DNA from: Paraburkholderia fynbosensis
GTDB taxonomy: Bacteria; Pseudomonadota; Gammaproteobacteria; Burkholderiales; Burkholderiaceae
Assembly (NCBI RefSeq): GCF_902859935.1
Contig: NZ_CADIKI010000001.1
Span: forward strand, 558,001-622,000
Reading direction: 5' to 3'
DNA: 64,000 nt
This document shows positions 36,445 to 46,681 of the stretch, one piece after another. Positions within the stretch are counted from its first letter, which is position 1; every line of letters begins with the position of its first letter. The notes beneath the pieces are model-generated. The model saw nothing but the letters and a program-made list of their open reading frames with translations, had not been told where the DNA came from and did not search any database. The translations under genes were made by a program, and so were the position numbers.

Positions 36445-38534
36445 CACTCGTGCTCCTTGTTTCGCAGCGGCATCGCGTAAGGTTCGGCGTGGCGGCGCGG
36501 CGGCGTCGCGCGGGGCGAGGCCTGGCTTTTCTGTGGCGACGCGCCTGGGTGCGCTGCGTGGCGTTTCGTCGCTGCGGTGGTCTGCGCGACCTCGGTGTTC
36601 GCGGTGTTCGCGGTGTTCGCGGAATCCGCGGCGCCGTTCTCAGCAAACGCAGCGGCACCGTCCTGCGCCTCACTGCGTGCCCGCTCCAGCGCCTCTTCCA
36701 CCGTCGCGAGTTGCTTCACTGCTGCCAGCGCACCCACTCCCAGCGGCCTGCGTTCGACCCGCAAGCTCTGCCTCAGTCCCTCCGCACCACTGGCACGCAC
36801 CGGCGCCGCAAACAGATCGCTGTAGTCGGCAATCCGCGCGCGCCGGTTCGCCGCTTCCAGCGCAGCCAGTTCATCGCCGATGCTCTGCTCCGCCAGATGC
36901 ACGAGCGCATCCGCAAGCCGCTCGACCGGCACATCGAAGATGCGCGCCAGCGCGGCATCCGCATCGGCCAGCCGGCACGCGAACAGGAACACGTACAGAT
37001 GCGACGCGTCGGCGGTAAACACGTCGCCCTCGCGACGCGGCACGCAATGCCTCAACGCGTCGGCATGCGCGCACTGCGGCAGCAGCGTCAACTTGACGAG
37101 CACATGCGGCAACTGCAGCACGGCACTGCGTTCGAGCACGGTGCGCACGCGCTCGCAGAACGCGCCGGCGGGCAAATAGCCGAGCACGGCGTCGCTCAAC
37201 GCAGCGCTGAGCGCGGCGCGATAGTCGGCGGCGACGGGCCGCGCATGAAGCTGCCCTTGCAACGATTGCAGCAGCGACTGCATGCGCGAAAACGGCAGAT
37301 CGCGGCCCAGCACGAGGTTGGCGCCGAGCGTCAGCACCAGCAGCTCGTATTGGTGACGCAGCACCTCGCCGCGTTCGACAATCACGATCTTCAGCGCGCG
37401 TCCCGCCTGCCGGCGCAGCGCATGGACCGCCGCGCACAGCGCGTCGAGCTGCGCGCTGCCCGCGTAGTCGAGCACCACGGTCGCCGCCTGGGCTTCGGCG
37501 CAGGCGGCCAGCACCGCCGCCTGATCGGCCAGCACCTCCCAGTGCGGCGGCACCCACGCCTCATGGCCGCGCACGACCGCGCGGCTCACCACGACCCGCT
37601 GTTCGTCGCGCGCCAGCAACCCGTCGCCGCGTGCGATCACGCCGCCTGGCACATCGGTCGCGACGCCCAGGCGGCCACTCTCGGCGAACCGCAGCGCACG
37701 GACCTCGCCGGTCACGAGCGTGCGCTCGGAGCGCCAGAAGTCGACGTGCCACAACAACTCGCCGTGCGTGTGCTCCATGCGCGCGACGCCGGCGCACGCG
37801 GCATGAAATTCGTTGCGGTCATGATGCGCGGCCGGATTGTCCGCGGACGTGCGCGTAACGAGCCAAGCGCTGTCGTCGAGTTCTGCCTCGCCGGACGGCG
37901 CACCGAGCAGCAGCACCAGCGTGATGTTGCGCGCCGCGCACCAGTTCGCCAGCATGCGGCCCTCGCGTGCGAGCGCGCGCGCGTCGTCCCAGCTGAACCA
38001 GCGCTCGGCGCCTTCGATGAAATACAGCGAACGCGAGCGCAATCCGAAGCGCTTGAGCGCGCGCAGACCGCCGAACAACCTCGCGAGTTCGACGGGTGCG
38101 GCGCGCGGCACGGTGGCTTGCGTGGCATCGATCACATCGGCTGCATCGGCCGCCTCGGCGACGGTCTGCGGCATCGCCAGCACGCTCAGATTGCGTGGCC
38201 AGCCCGAGGCCGGTGCGTTCGCGCTGAAGCCGAGTTCGCGCAGACGCTGCGCCACGTCGACGCGCTCGCGCGCGAGCACGACCGTGACATCGCGCGTTTG
38301 CGCCGCGCGTGCGCTCTGCCAGATCAGCGCATCGGCGCCGGCGGTGCGCGGCGCGGCATAGAGCACGTAGAGCTTCCCGCCTTCGAGCGAGGCCCATTCA
38401 TCGGGCAACGCGTCGAGTGCGAGCCGTCCGAGCTTGCGTGCGCCCGCTCGCGAGCCCGCGTGGCCGAAGGCTCGCAGCCAGCGGCGCAAGAAGGCGCCGG
38501 GCGCGGGCTTGAGTGGATTCGAAACGGTGCTCAC
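36444..38534 (-). CDS. bcsE: BcsE, c-di-GMP-binding cellulose regulator
   Basis: BcsE binds c-di-GMP through a degenerate-GGDEF-like (GIL) domain and raises cellulose output. The REC/GIL-like C-terminal half shows ALKIVIVERGEVLRHQYELL and LVLGRDLPFSRMQSLLQSLQGQ, where E. coli BcsE has its c-di-GMP site. The N-terminal half (VVLARERVDVAQRLRELGF, YFIEGAERWFSW) matches its NTPase-like domain. At 696 residues it is longer than E. coli BcsE (about 523), partly through a low-complexity Ala/Thr/Asn tail including a 9-bp tandem repeat. GTG 38534 has AGGGA upstream; TTG 38570 would overlap bcsC. Confidence 0.88.
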   Translation of the reverse strand: MSTVSNPLKPAPGAFLRRWLRAFGHAGSRAGARKLGRLALDALPDEWASLEGGKLYVLYAAPRTAGADALIWQSARAAQTRDVTVVLARERVDVAQRLRELGFSANAPASGWPRNLSVLAMPQTVAEAADAADVIDATQATVPRAAPVELARLFGGLRALKRFGLRSRSLYFIEGAERWFSWDDARALAREGRMLANWCAARNITLVLLLGAPSGEAELDDSAWLVTRTSADNPAAHHDRNEFHAACAGVARMEHTHGELLWHVDFWRSERTLVTGEVRALRFAESGRLGVATDVPGGVIARGDGLLARDEQRVVVSRAVVRGHEAWVPPHWEVLADQAAVLAACAEAQAATVVLDYAGSAQLDALCAAVHALRRQAGRALKIVIVERGEVLRHQYELLVLTLGANLVLGRDLPFSRMQSLLQSLQGQLHARPVAADYRAALSAALSDAVLGYLPAGAFCERVRTVLERSAVLQLPHVLVKLTLLPQCAHADALRHCVPRREGDVFTADASHLYVFLFACRLADADAALARIFDVPVERLADALVHLAEQSIGDELAALEAANRRARIADYSDLFAAPVRASGAEGLRQSLRVERRPLGVGALAAVKQLATVEEALERARSEAQDGAAAFAENGAADSANTANTANTEVAQTTAATKRHAAHPGASPQKSQASPRATPPRRHAEPYAMPLRNKEHE
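36595..36621. repeat. Three tandem copies of GTGTTCGCG inside bcsE
   Basis: Three exact 9-bp units encode Asn-Thr-Ala repeats in the BcsE tail. A replication-slippage tract within a disordered tail is the likely explanation. Confidence 0.85.
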
Positions 38535-38566
38535 GCGTGGATTCCCTGATCTGATTGCATCGCCGG

Positions 38567-41500
38567 TCAATAGCTGGAGTAAAGACGCACGGGGCGCGGC
38601 GACAGACTGTTGTCCTGCTTGCGCGCGTCGAACGTATAGCGCAGATAGACCAGCGCGGAACTCGGTGCGTAGTCGTGCGAACGATCGATGCTCAGTTGCG
38701 CGCCCGCCAACAGATGCGGGTTGAAGCGGTATTGCACGATGCCTGCGAGCCCGTATGAAAACGCGACGCCGCGCGTCGAGCTCGCTGTGTTCACCAGCGT
38801 GCCGAGCCCGGGCGCCGCACCGAGCCCGGCAGGCAAACCGTTCGGGTAGTACGGCGAATTCTTCTCATACGAGTTGGACACACCGAGCGTCGCGGTCAGA
38901 TCCCAGTTCAGCGCGTCATGCCGCCCGGCCCATTCGATCGGCACGCCGAGCGACACATAGCGCTGCGGACTGTAGTAGCCGCCCTGGCCGAACGAATAGA
39001 AGCGCAGGTTGTTCGTGTAGTGCCACACGTTGCCGATCAGACCGGTGCTCACGAGCGTGTCGACGCGCCGATAGACCGGCACCGTGAAGCCCGTGCGCAA
39101 CGTCACCTCCTGATTGCTCGCGACGTTGCGGCCGGTCAGCACGCCCACGCCGAGATCGGCGAAGAGACTCGTCATGCCGACATCGACCGCCGAATGCAGA
39201 TCGATGCCGTCGCGGCGCACGCCGCCCCACACGGTGCCGGTCACCGGATCGTGCATGCCGGCGTACGAAAGCTGGCTGCCTGTTTCGGGCCGCCGCGAGC
39301 CGCTGACGGAGAAGCTCGCCGGTCCGGCGTCGAATTCATAGCGCGCGCCGCCGACGAGGTAATGCACCGGGAACCCGAGCGGCGTCGTGCCGATGTCGAA
39401 GCGCCACGCGTCGGACGTATAGCCCGCGCCGAGCGCCACGCCGGTCACCGATTGATGCAGATACGGCGAGCTCGCGAGCAGCGCGGCGCGGGTCTGCGCC
39501 GGAATGCCGAGCGCGGCCGCGAGGTTGTCGGCCGCACCGATGGTGCCGAACGTATCGCGCGTGAACGCGTTGCCTTCGCTCGGGTCGAGCGTGCCGGCAT
39601 CGAGATGCACGGTGTCGATGTGAGCGAAAAAGTGGCCGTCGTAGCGATACGGAATCTGCAGGTACACCGGCGCCTGCCACGCGCGCAGCTGCGAGATGCC
39701 GGCATCGCCCGATTTATACGCGGGCAGCCAGCCGGTCTCGATCTCCGGATTGCGGCGCTGCTCGAGATCGGCGAGCGCCGCTTGCGCGGGGGTGCCGTCG
39801 GGACCGGCGCTCACGCCCGCCGCGCGCTCCTGCGCGAACGACAGACGGTACAGCGAAGCGGCCTCCTCGTATTGCCCGAGATCCTGCGCGACGCGCCCGC
39901 TTTGCACCGTCACGTCCGGGCGAGCCGGATACGCGACGCGCAACGCCGAGGTGACCCGCTGCGCTTCCTGCGGCTGACGCAGCGCGGCGAGCCGGCGCGC
40001 CGCCGAGAGCCGCGTGTCGACATCGTCGGGCGCGGCGTCGTCGAGCACGCTGCGCACCAGGTCGAGCGCGCTGCGCCGCTCGCCGCTCTGCTCCAGCACG
40101 CGGGCGAGCGCCAGTTGCGCATCCGGGTCGTTGGGCGTGGCGGCCAGTACCGGCCTAAGGGCGGCGCGCGCGGCCGCGTAGTGCCCTTGCAGGCGTTCGA
40201 GATCCGCGACTTCGAGTGCGTAGCGTTTGTCGCGCCGGCCCGCCGGACTCACGTGGGCGAGCAACTGCCGCGCACGTTGGTCATCCTGACGATCGAGCGC
40301 CTCGTCGGTTTCGCGCAGCACGAGACGCAGCGCCTGGTCTTCGAGACGCGCGCTTTGCGCGGCGCTGAGCTTGACTTGCGGATCGTCGCGCAAGCGGGTC
40401 AGCCACGCGTCGAGTTCAGCGTTGCCGATCTGCGCGCTGGCGCTGCCAAGCAGATCGCCATAGCGCAGGCGCACGTCGGCATCGGTCTGCTGCGGGTGGG
40501 TGTCCATCCAGTTTCGCAGCAGCGCGAGACCGCGCTGCGCTTCGCCCTGCTCGATCCACACCGCGCCGACCGCCGCGAGCAGATTCGGGTCGTCGGCGGC
40601 CAGCGTGCGGGCTTCGTCGAGCGCCTGGCTTGCGCCTGCGCGATCGTCGAGCGCAAATGCGGCGCGCGCCTTGACGAGCCACTGCTGCGCCTGGAGGCTG
40701 CGCGCGAGCGCGCGCATGCCGTCGGTGCGCTCCCGCTCGGCGATCGGCGCGAGCACGGCTTGCGCGCCGCCGATGTCGTCGAGCGAGTTGCGGTACAGCG
40801 CGCTCGCGTAGCGCATTTCGGGCGAGGCGGAGATCGCGAGGCCGTCGTCCATCACGACGCGGCCGAGTTGCGGCAAGCCCAGATCGCGATACAGACGCGC
40901 CAGCGCAAAGCGCGTCCATGGCGCGTCGGGCGCGGCCCGCAAGGACGCTTCGTAGCGCTGCGCCGCAGGCCCCCGCTGACCCGCGGCCAGCAGGCTGTCG
41001 GCCTGGTTCGCGAGCAGATCGGCGCGCAGTTGCGCGAGGCTCTGGCGATCGTCGGCGGCGGTGAAGCGGCTTTGCAAGGCGTCGAGCAAAGGCTCGACCC
41101 GGGCCGCGCGGCCGGTATTCTCGAATAGCGTCTGCGTGCTGCGCAGCGCCGCGATGCTCGGCTCGCGCGCGGCCAGCAGTTCGCGCAGCAGGGGTTCGGC
41201 CGCGCTCCAGTCGTGCTGCGCGAGCAGCGCATCGGCCAGCATCAGCTTCGCGTCCGGGTTGCCGGGCTCCATTGCGAGCGCGGCGCGCGCGAACCGCTCC
41301 GCGTCGCGCGGCTGGCCTGCCGCCGCTGCGTCGCGGCTCTGTGCGAGCGTGCCCCAGAACTGCGCGGCGCGCGCGAGGCTCTCCCACTTCGCGCGATTGT
41401 CCGGCGCGAGTGCGGCCGCACGCAGAAACAGCGCGTGCGCTTCGTCGCGCCGCCCGGCCCGCATGCGTGCGAGACCCAGGCCGCCGACCGCCTCGGCATC

Positions 41501-42532
41501 CTCCGGGCGCGCCTGCGCGGCGCGCGCGAGCAGCGCTTGCGCGCTCGTCAGATCGTTGCGCGCGAGCGCCTGCAAACCGCGTTGCTGCGCGATGTAATCG
41601 GGGTTGCGTTCGAGTTGCCGCTGCGCGTCGAGTCGCGCTTCGATCGCGGCGACCCGCTCCCTGAATTCGGTGTCGTCCGGAACGAGCTGCAGATAGGCGC
41701 GCAGCGCATCGACATACGCCGGGTCCGCGCCTGCCGATTGCAGCACGTGACGCCACGCGTCGAGCGAGGCCGAGCGATCCGAGTCGGGCCGCGTCGCCAG
41801 ATTCCACGCGATGCGGTTGGCCTCGGCACGCGTCTCACCACGCGCGTTCAGCAGATTCGCGAGCACCAGCGCCGAATCGACGTCAGACGGGTCGGCGGCA
41901 AGCCGCTGACGCAACGCGCCGATGGCCTGCGCGCGGCCCTCGGGCGTGCCGGCGATGATCTGGTAGTACTCGGCGCCGAGCGAGCCCGACGGCGCGCCGT
42001 GCGGAAACAGCGCGAGCAGGCGGCGCGTCGCTTCGGCGGACTGGCCGCTGCGCGCGAGCAGACGCACGGTCGCGAGTTCCTGGCGGCCGTTGGTGGCGAC
42101 GCGGAATTCGTCTTCGATCTGCTGCGTCGCGGCTGTACCCGGCGCGACGGACCGCAGCCGCGCGAGCGTGGCCTGCGCGGCTTGCGCCTGGCCGAGACGC
42201 AACTGGATGCGCACCTGCTCGGCGAGCAACGACGGATCGTCAGGGGCGATCAGCAGCGCTTTCTGGATCGCCTGCGACGCGAGGTCGTCGCGATGTTTGG
42301 TCGACCACATGCGGGCCGTGGCGAAGAGGCGTTGGGTGGCGGCGTACTGCGGGGCCGACGCGCCGGGCCTCGCATTGATCACGGAGGCGGAAGCCGCGTT
42401 GGAAGCCGCATGCGCTGCCACGGCACGCGCCATCGCCGCTTGCGCGGCTTGCGCCAACGCGCTGCCCGCGACGCCCATCGACGCGAGCACCGCCAGCCGC
42501 GCCGCGCGCTTCACTGAGCCGAGGCGCGACAT
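38567..42532 (-). CDS. bcsC: BcsC, cellulose secretion outer-membrane protein with TPR scaffold
   Basis: BcsC carries cellulose from the periplasm across the outer membrane. A signal peptide (VLASMGVAGSALAQA) is followed by more than 900 residues of TPR repeats, then the BCSC_C beta-barrel of about 340 residues. It ends ...RLYSSY, with an aromatic terminal residue typical of outer-membrane proteins. Length is 1321 residues. ATG 42532 has GGAG six bases upstream, within the end of bcsZ (22-base overlap). The gene lies between bcsZ and bcsE. Confidence 0.94.
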   Translation of the reverse strand: MSRLGSVKRAARLAVLASMGVAGSALAQAAQAAMARAVAAHAASNAASASVINARPGASAPQYAATQRLFATARMWSTKHRDDLASQAIQKALLIAPDDPSLLAEQVRIQLRLGQAQAAQATLARLRSVAPGTAATQQIEDEFRVATNGRQELATVRLLARSGQSAEATRRLLALFPHGAPSGSLGAEYYQIIAGTPEGRAQAIGALRQRLAADPSDVDSALVLANLLNARGETRAEANRIAWNLATRPDSDRSASLDAWRHVLQSAGADPAYVDALRAYLQLVPDDTEFRERVAAIEARLDAQRQLERNPDYIAQQRGLQALARNDLTSAQALLARAAQARPEDAEAVGGLGLARMRAGRRDEAHALFLRAAALAPDNRAKWESLARAAQFWGTLAQSRDAAAAGQPRDAERFARAALAMEPGNPDAKLMLADALLAQHDWSAAEPLLRELLAAREPSIAALRSTQTLFENTGRAARVEPLLDALQSRFTAADDRQSLAQLRADLLANQADSLLAAGQRGPAAQRYEASLRAAPDAPWTRFALARLYRDLGLPQLGRVVMDDGLAISASPEMRYASALYRNSLDDIGGAQAVLAPIAERERTDGMRALARSLQAQQWLVKARAAFALDDRAGASQALDEARTLAADDPNLLAAVGAVWIEQGEAQRGLALLRNWMDTHPQQTDADVRLRYGDLLGSASAQIGNAELDAWLTRLRDDPQVKLSAAQSARLEDQALRLVLRETDEALDRQDDQRARQLLAHVSPAGRRDKRYALEVADLERLQGHYAAARAALRPVLAATPNDPDAQLALARVLEQSGERRSALDLVRSVLDDAAPDDVDTRLSAARRLAALRQPQEAQRVTSALRVAYPARPDVTVQSGRVAQDLGQYEEAASLYRLSFAQERAAGVSAGPDGTPAQAALADLEQRRNPEIETGWLPAYKSGDAGISQLRAWQAPVYLQIPYRYDGHFFAHIDTVHLDAGTLDPSEGNAFTRDTFGTIGAADNLAAALGIPAQTRAALLASSPYLHQSVTGVALGAGYTSDAWRFDIGTTPLGFPVHYLVGGARYEFDAGPASFSVSGSRRPETGSQLSYAGMHDPVTGTVWGGVRRDGIDLHSAVDVGMTSLFADLGVGVLTGRNVASNQEVTLRTGFTVPVYRRVDTLVSTGLIGNVWHYTNNLRFYSFGQGGYYSPQRYVSLGVPIEWAGRHDALNWDLTATLGVSNSYEKNSPYYPNGLPAGLGAAPGLGTLVNTASSTRGVAFSYGLAGIVQYRFNPHLLAGAQLSIDRSHDYAPSSALVYLRYTFDARKQDNSLSPRPVRLYSSY

Positions 42533-43908
42533 GGCGAACTCCATCGTAGATCGAGAGTGCCGTCGGCGGCGAACCGGTAGCGGCCGTCGCGCCAGCCCAG
42601 CGCGAACAGGCTCAGTACGCTGCTGTAATAACCGGCGGGCGTCTCACGGTCGAGTTGCGCCGCGCGCGCGATCTGCGCATCGGCGAGCGCGTGCTCGCCG
42701 CGCGCGTCGAGAAATGGCGCGGCGGCCGCCGAGAAGCCGGCATTGCCCATGTTCTCGCCGACCGCGCCGGTCGTCGTATCGACTCTTTCCGGCGGCGCGC
42801 CATGCGCGGCGATGAAGTCCGCGAACGGCGCGAAGTGCGCAAGCAGCGTCGAAGCAAGCGGATCGCGCGGGTCGAGCATGCCGGCCCACAGGTACACGCG
42901 GATCGCGTTATACGCGCTCTCGGCCTGGCTCTGCGGGTCCGGCGCGAAACCCTGCTTCGCGCGATACAGCGCCCAGTCCGGTGCGAAGCCGCGCGGCGCG
43001 GTATCGGTCAACACACGGCGGCTGCTCGCGAGAAGACGCATCCAGCGCGCGTCGTCCGGCAGCCGCGTGGCGATGCCGCGAAGCACTTGTGGCGGCGAAT
43101 AGCTCGGATTGACGCGCCACACGTCAGCCGCCGGATGAAAACCGACCGGCCCGGGCAGCAGCGTCAGGCCGAGCCCCGCCATGCTGGCGGTCTCCTCGTC
43201 GAGCACGCGCTTCGCGAGCACCGCGCCGCGCGCCGTATAGCTGCGTTCGTGCCACGCGTGACCGGCTTCGAGCAGCGCATACGCGATCCACAGATCCGCA
43301 TCCGACGATGCGTTCGCGTCGAGCACCTTCCACTGCCCATCGTCCGCGCGGCCCCACAGCCAGGCCGGCAGATGCGCGGTCAGATCGCCTTGCGCGAGAT
43401 GCTGTTCGGTCCATCGCAGGATCGTGTCGAAAGCCGCGCGATCGTTCGCGACCAGCGCAAAGAAAAGCGCGTACGACTGGCCTTCGGAGACGGTGCGCGA
43501 ATCGGTTGAGCCGACGTCGATCACGCGACCGTCGGCGGACATGAAATCGCGCTTGAATTGTTGCCAGCGCGGCCAGGGGGAGAGTGCGCAGTTTGCGGGC
43601 GCCGCGATAGTCGCGTTCGACGGGTTGGCTGTACCGGTTGCGTCGGTTGCGCTAGTCGCAAGAACGGCGTGAGCGGCGCTAGCACTCGATGCAATAACCG
43701 CATTCGCCCCGCCGCCTTGTTGCGTCACCTCTTGCGCAACCGCCTGTTGCGCGCCCATTCCCATCGCCATCGACGCACCCGCCAAGGCCATCGCCACGCC
43801 AACCGCCCGCACGACAACCCCGGCCACCTTCGGGCCCAACCGCCAACCCGCAGCGCCCCGCGCGTCACCCCGCCCCCACGACGGCGCCTTGCCACTCACC
43901 GGCGTCAT
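42511..43908 (-). CDS. bcsZ: Periplasmic endoglucanase BcsZ (GH8)
   Basis: This GH8 beta-1,4-glucanase trims or releases cellulose in the periplasm. The first ~60 residues contain a signal-like hydrophobic segment and a Ser/Ala/Thr-rich spacer (about residues 65-100). The catalytic region has DSRTVSEGQSYALFFAL (Glu) and NASSDADLWIAYALLEAGHAW (Asp), the GH8 signature. Length is 465 residues. ATG 43908 lies three bases after the bcsB stop. The long Ala/Thr spacer between signal and catalytic domain is larger than in E. coli BcsZ. Confidence 0.95.
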   Translation of the reverse strand: MTPVSGKAPSWGRGDARGAAGWRLGPKVAGVVVRAVGVAMALAGASMAMGMGAQQAVAQEVTQQGGGANAVIASSASAAHAVLATSATDATGTANPSNATIAAPANCALSPWPRWQQFKRDFMSADGRVIDVGSTDSRTVSEGQSYALFFALVANDRAAFDTILRWTEQHLAQGDLTAHLPAWLWGRADDGQWKVLDANASSDADLWIAYALLEAGHAWHERSYTARGAVLAKRVLDEETASMAGLGLTLLPGPVGFHPAADVWRVNPSYSPPQVLRGIATRLPDDARWMRLLASSRRVLTDTAPRGFAPDWALYRAKQGFAPDPQSQAESAYNAIRVYLWAGMLDPRDPLASTLLAHFAPFADFIAAHGAPPERVDTTTGAVGENMGNAGFSAAAAPFLDARGEHALADAQIARAAQLDRETPAGYYSSVLSLFALGWRDGRYRFAADGTLDLRWSSPCRASAQ

Positions 43909-43911
43909 CGA

Positions 43912-46329
43912 TCAGACTCCCCGGCGGCGCGCGGCCAGTTCCTGCAACGCGGTGAACGCGCCGATCGCGAGCAGCAGCCCGGCCAGCGCGCCGAGCACGC
44001 CGAGCAGGACCGGGTGCTGGATCGCACGGCTCCACAGCTGCGCATACCACGGCACATAGCCGACCAGATACGCGTCGCCGACGCGCATGCTGTCCACTTC
44101 GCCGCCGCGCAGCAACGCAACGTCGCCCTGCACCTGCGCGACGCGGTCGGGCTTCTCGAGCATGTCGAGCAAGTGCGACAACTGCTGCTGATCGGTGGCC
44201 GTCAGCACGACTACGCTGCGTCCCTTGCTGCCCGGCAGTTCGAAACCCATCAGCGCGGCAAGCGCGCCGTCGCGATCGATACGCGCGCTGCCGTCGGGCA
44301 GATGCGCGCCGTTGCGCCACTGCTCCTTTACCGAAAACGACGCGCGCGTAATCGGACCGTCGGAAGCGCCCTCGTTAGATGCCGCGCCGATGCTCAGCGG
44401 CAGCGCGTCGCGCCAACGCGCCAGCAGCGGCGCCGAGCCGCTGCCGCCGATCACGAGCAGATCCTTGCCGGTCAGGAGCGCCAGCTCGGGAGGCCGCGCG
44501 ATCTGCACGCGTAGCGCCGGATAGCCGGTCCACTGCCCCATGTGGCCGAGCATCGTCAGCATGCTTTCGATTTCCTGCGGCGCCGGGTGCTCGGGAATCA
44601 CCACGGCTGTCTGCGAGAGATCGGCATAGCGGGTGAACGGAAAGCCGCTGTTCGCGAAATACGCGAGGTTCGGCATCTGCGCATAGTGGACGAAGCCCGA
44701 GAAGTCGATCGTCGAATCGGGGTCGACCGCGGCCTGCACCGGATTCGAGGCCACCGACTGACACAGCCCGGTCTTCTGCGAATCCAGATTGAAGCGCAAC
44801 TGCAACTGGTTCGAGCTGCCGACGCGGAAGGCGGGAATGTCGAGCGCGCTGCTCGACCGGTTGCCGCCGTTCGAGAGCACCGGCAGTTGCAGACGGCCTT
44901 GCGCGTCGTCGGCGCTGGCCGGCGCGAGCCGGTACGATTTGACGAGCTGGTCGTTGATTTGCACCGCGAGCGCCGAGTTGTTCTGCATCGTCGGCGCGGT
45001 GTAGCGGTATTTCAGGTTCAACGGCACGCCCGCGCCGTTCCACGAGAACAGATCGGCGGGCACGCGCAGATTCAGCCGGATTGCGTCCGGCGCGCTGCCC
45101 TGCACCTGCAACTGGTTCGGCGTGTCGATCAGTTCCTTGAACGCGACCGGGCGATCCACCGGCACCCAGCGCGGCGCATCGTACGGTTTGCGCGGCGCGC
45201 CGATGTCGATCTGGCCGATGCGCACGGCGGGCCCCGCCATCGCCGTCTTGCCGAGCACGAGCGCGGCGCTGGCCTCGTCGACTTCCTGCGCGGTGCGGCC
45301 CGTCACGATCAGCAGCTTCTTGCCCGGCGCGACGGGATTGTCGGCGACGAGCAGCATCGGGCCGTTGACCGTCGGCAGCTTCAGACCGGCGGGCAACTGC
45401 GCGCTGCGCGCGACCACCACCGCGTGCGCATCGGACGGCAACGCGGACAAGGACGGAAAGCGCGCCTGCCGGTAATCGGCCTGCGCGCCGAACCACGAGG
45501 CGAGTACGCCAGCGCTGCGCAGCGTCGCGTTGTCGGCGGAGGCCGGCAGCACGAACGGCAGCGTCAGCCGGCTCACGTCGCGCCGGTCGAAAAACGGCGC
45601 GGGCAAGAGCGCGAGATCGTTGGGCAGGCGGATCGGCGCGCTGTCGAGAATCAGCTCGCTAGTCGGACTGACGTCGGCCCACAGCGCCGAGTTCTCCGGG
45701 TCCTCGCAATGGTCGAGCGTGTAATGCGCGATCAGGCGCAGGTCGAGCTGGTTGTAGTCGGTAAGAAAGCGCGGATCGAGCGGGATTTCCTGCGTGACGA
45801 TCTGTCCGGCGTGCTCGCGATCGAACGGCACGGTCGCGACCACTTCGTTGTTGATCGACACCTTCAGATGCGAGAGCGGAAAGACCAGCGCCGGCGAATA
45901 CGTATAGCGCAGGCGCAGCCGTGCCGCGGTGACCAGCCGATCGAGCCGCACGCCGACATTGACGGTGCGTGCGTCGTCGAGTCCGCGCAGGTTCAGCGGT
46001 TGATAGGCGCCTAGTGCGGCAAATGACAGGTGGGTGGTGGAGCTGGCTGCGCTCGCGGTGGCGTTGGCCGTGTCAGCGGCACTGGCGTTGGCGGATGCAG
46101 TCGCGGCGTTAGCCGCATGCGTTCCGTTCGCCGCGTTGGCAGCGGCGAGGCCGGCTATCGCGGCGTTCGACGCCGACGCCGACGTCGGCCCGAGCGCAAC
46201 CGATGACGCCGGACGTGCGGCCGATGCAATCGATCCAGCTGGCACGGACGGCGCAGCGGCCGATACCGCGGCATAGAGAGCGCCGAACGCGGCGCTCAGC
46301 GAAAGGCAAAACGATACGACAGGTTTCAT
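43912..46329 (-). CDS. bcsB: Cellulose synthase periplasmic subunit BcsB
   Basis: BcsB is a periplasmic, C-terminally membrane-anchored partner of BcsA. It guides the nascent glucan. A signal peptide (about residues 1-25) is followed by a striking Ala/Ser/Asn-rich low-complexity stretch (residues 45-100). BcsB domains come after (YQPLNLRGLDDARTVNVGV, LRLRYTYSPALVFPLSHLKV). The C-terminal anchor is GVLGALAGLLLAIGAFTALQELAARR. The length is 805 residues. It is the first gene of the leftward bcs operon, followed by bcsZ after three bases. Confidence 0.95.
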   Translation of the reverse strand: MKPVVSFCLSLSAAFGALYAAVSAAAPSVPAGSIASAARPASSVALGPTSASASNAAIAGLAAANAANGTHAANAATASANASAADTANATASAASSTTHLSFAALGAYQPLNLRGLDDARTVNVGVRLDRLVTAARLRLRYTYSPALVFPLSHLKVSINNEVVATVPFDREHAGQIVTQEIPLDPRFLTDYNQLDLRLIAHYTLDHCEDPENSALWADVSPTSELILDSAPIRLPNDLALLPAPFFDRRDVSRLTLPFVLPASADNATLRSAGVLASWFGAQADYRQARFPSLSALPSDAHAVVVARSAQLPAGLKLPTVNGPMLLVADNPVAPGKKLLIVTGRTAQEVDEASAALVLGKTAMAGPAVRIGQIDIGAPRKPYDAPRWVPVDRPVAFKELIDTPNQLQVQGSAPDAIRLNLRVPADLFSWNGAGVPLNLKYRYTAPTMQNNSALAVQINDQLVKSYRLAPASADDAQGRLQLPVLSNGGNRSSSALDIPAFRVGSSNQLQLRFNLDSQKTGLCQSVASNPVQAAVDPDSTIDFSGFVHYAQMPNLAYFANSGFPFTRYADLSQTAVVIPEHPAPQEIESMLTMLGHMGQWTGYPALRVQIARPPELALLTGKDLLVIGGSGSAPLLARWRDALPLSIGAASNEGASDGPITRASFSVKEQWRNGAHLPDGSARIDRDGALAALMGFELPGSKGRSVVVLTATDQQQLSHLLDMLEKPDRVAQVQGDVALLRGGEVDSMRVGDAYLVGYVPWYAQLWSRAIQHPVLLGVLGALAGLLLAIGAFTALQELAARRRGV

Positions 46330-46681
46330 GACAGATCAGCTTTGTTGGACCTCGGCCGTCCGCCCTTGACTGCATTGGGCACTGTGCGAATTCGGTCTGC
46401 CGCACGAGCGCGGGAGTGGAAACGGATTGCGAATCGACCGCGATGCGGTCCTTTGCCCTTGTATTACGGAAAATCTGGCGAAACCTTGAATGCCAAGCGA
46501 GGCGACTAGCCTGGTCACAGATGCGAGCGGTCCGGCACGGCATGCAGGAAGCTCGGTTTTGTATTCCGTCGTCTGTCGGCTGCGGCGTCCCCGCGCCGAA
46601 GGGCGGCGCAAAGATAGCACAAAGTTGTGACAATTGGTGGCATTTAAGGCATGCTGCCGCCTTTCCAACGCAGTGCCGATC
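46330..46681. promoter_or_regulatory. Divergent control region bcs operon / dgkA
   Basis: These 352 bases should hold the promoter of the whole bcs operon and that of dgkA. Possible elements are an imperfect inverted repeat CACAA-AG-TTGTG (46617-46628) and a GC hairpin CGCCG...CGGCG nearby. No hexamer pair is convincing on either strand. No gene is supported. Confidence 0.45.

Noticed and set aside
38918..41128. Long rightward frame opposite bcsC
   Set aside because: Same antisense artefact: His/Arg/Gln-rich with no domains.
46330..46681. Frames in the bcsB-dgkA region as a gene
   Set aside because: Short, Arg/Cys-rich and without starts; the region is better read as shared promoter DNA.
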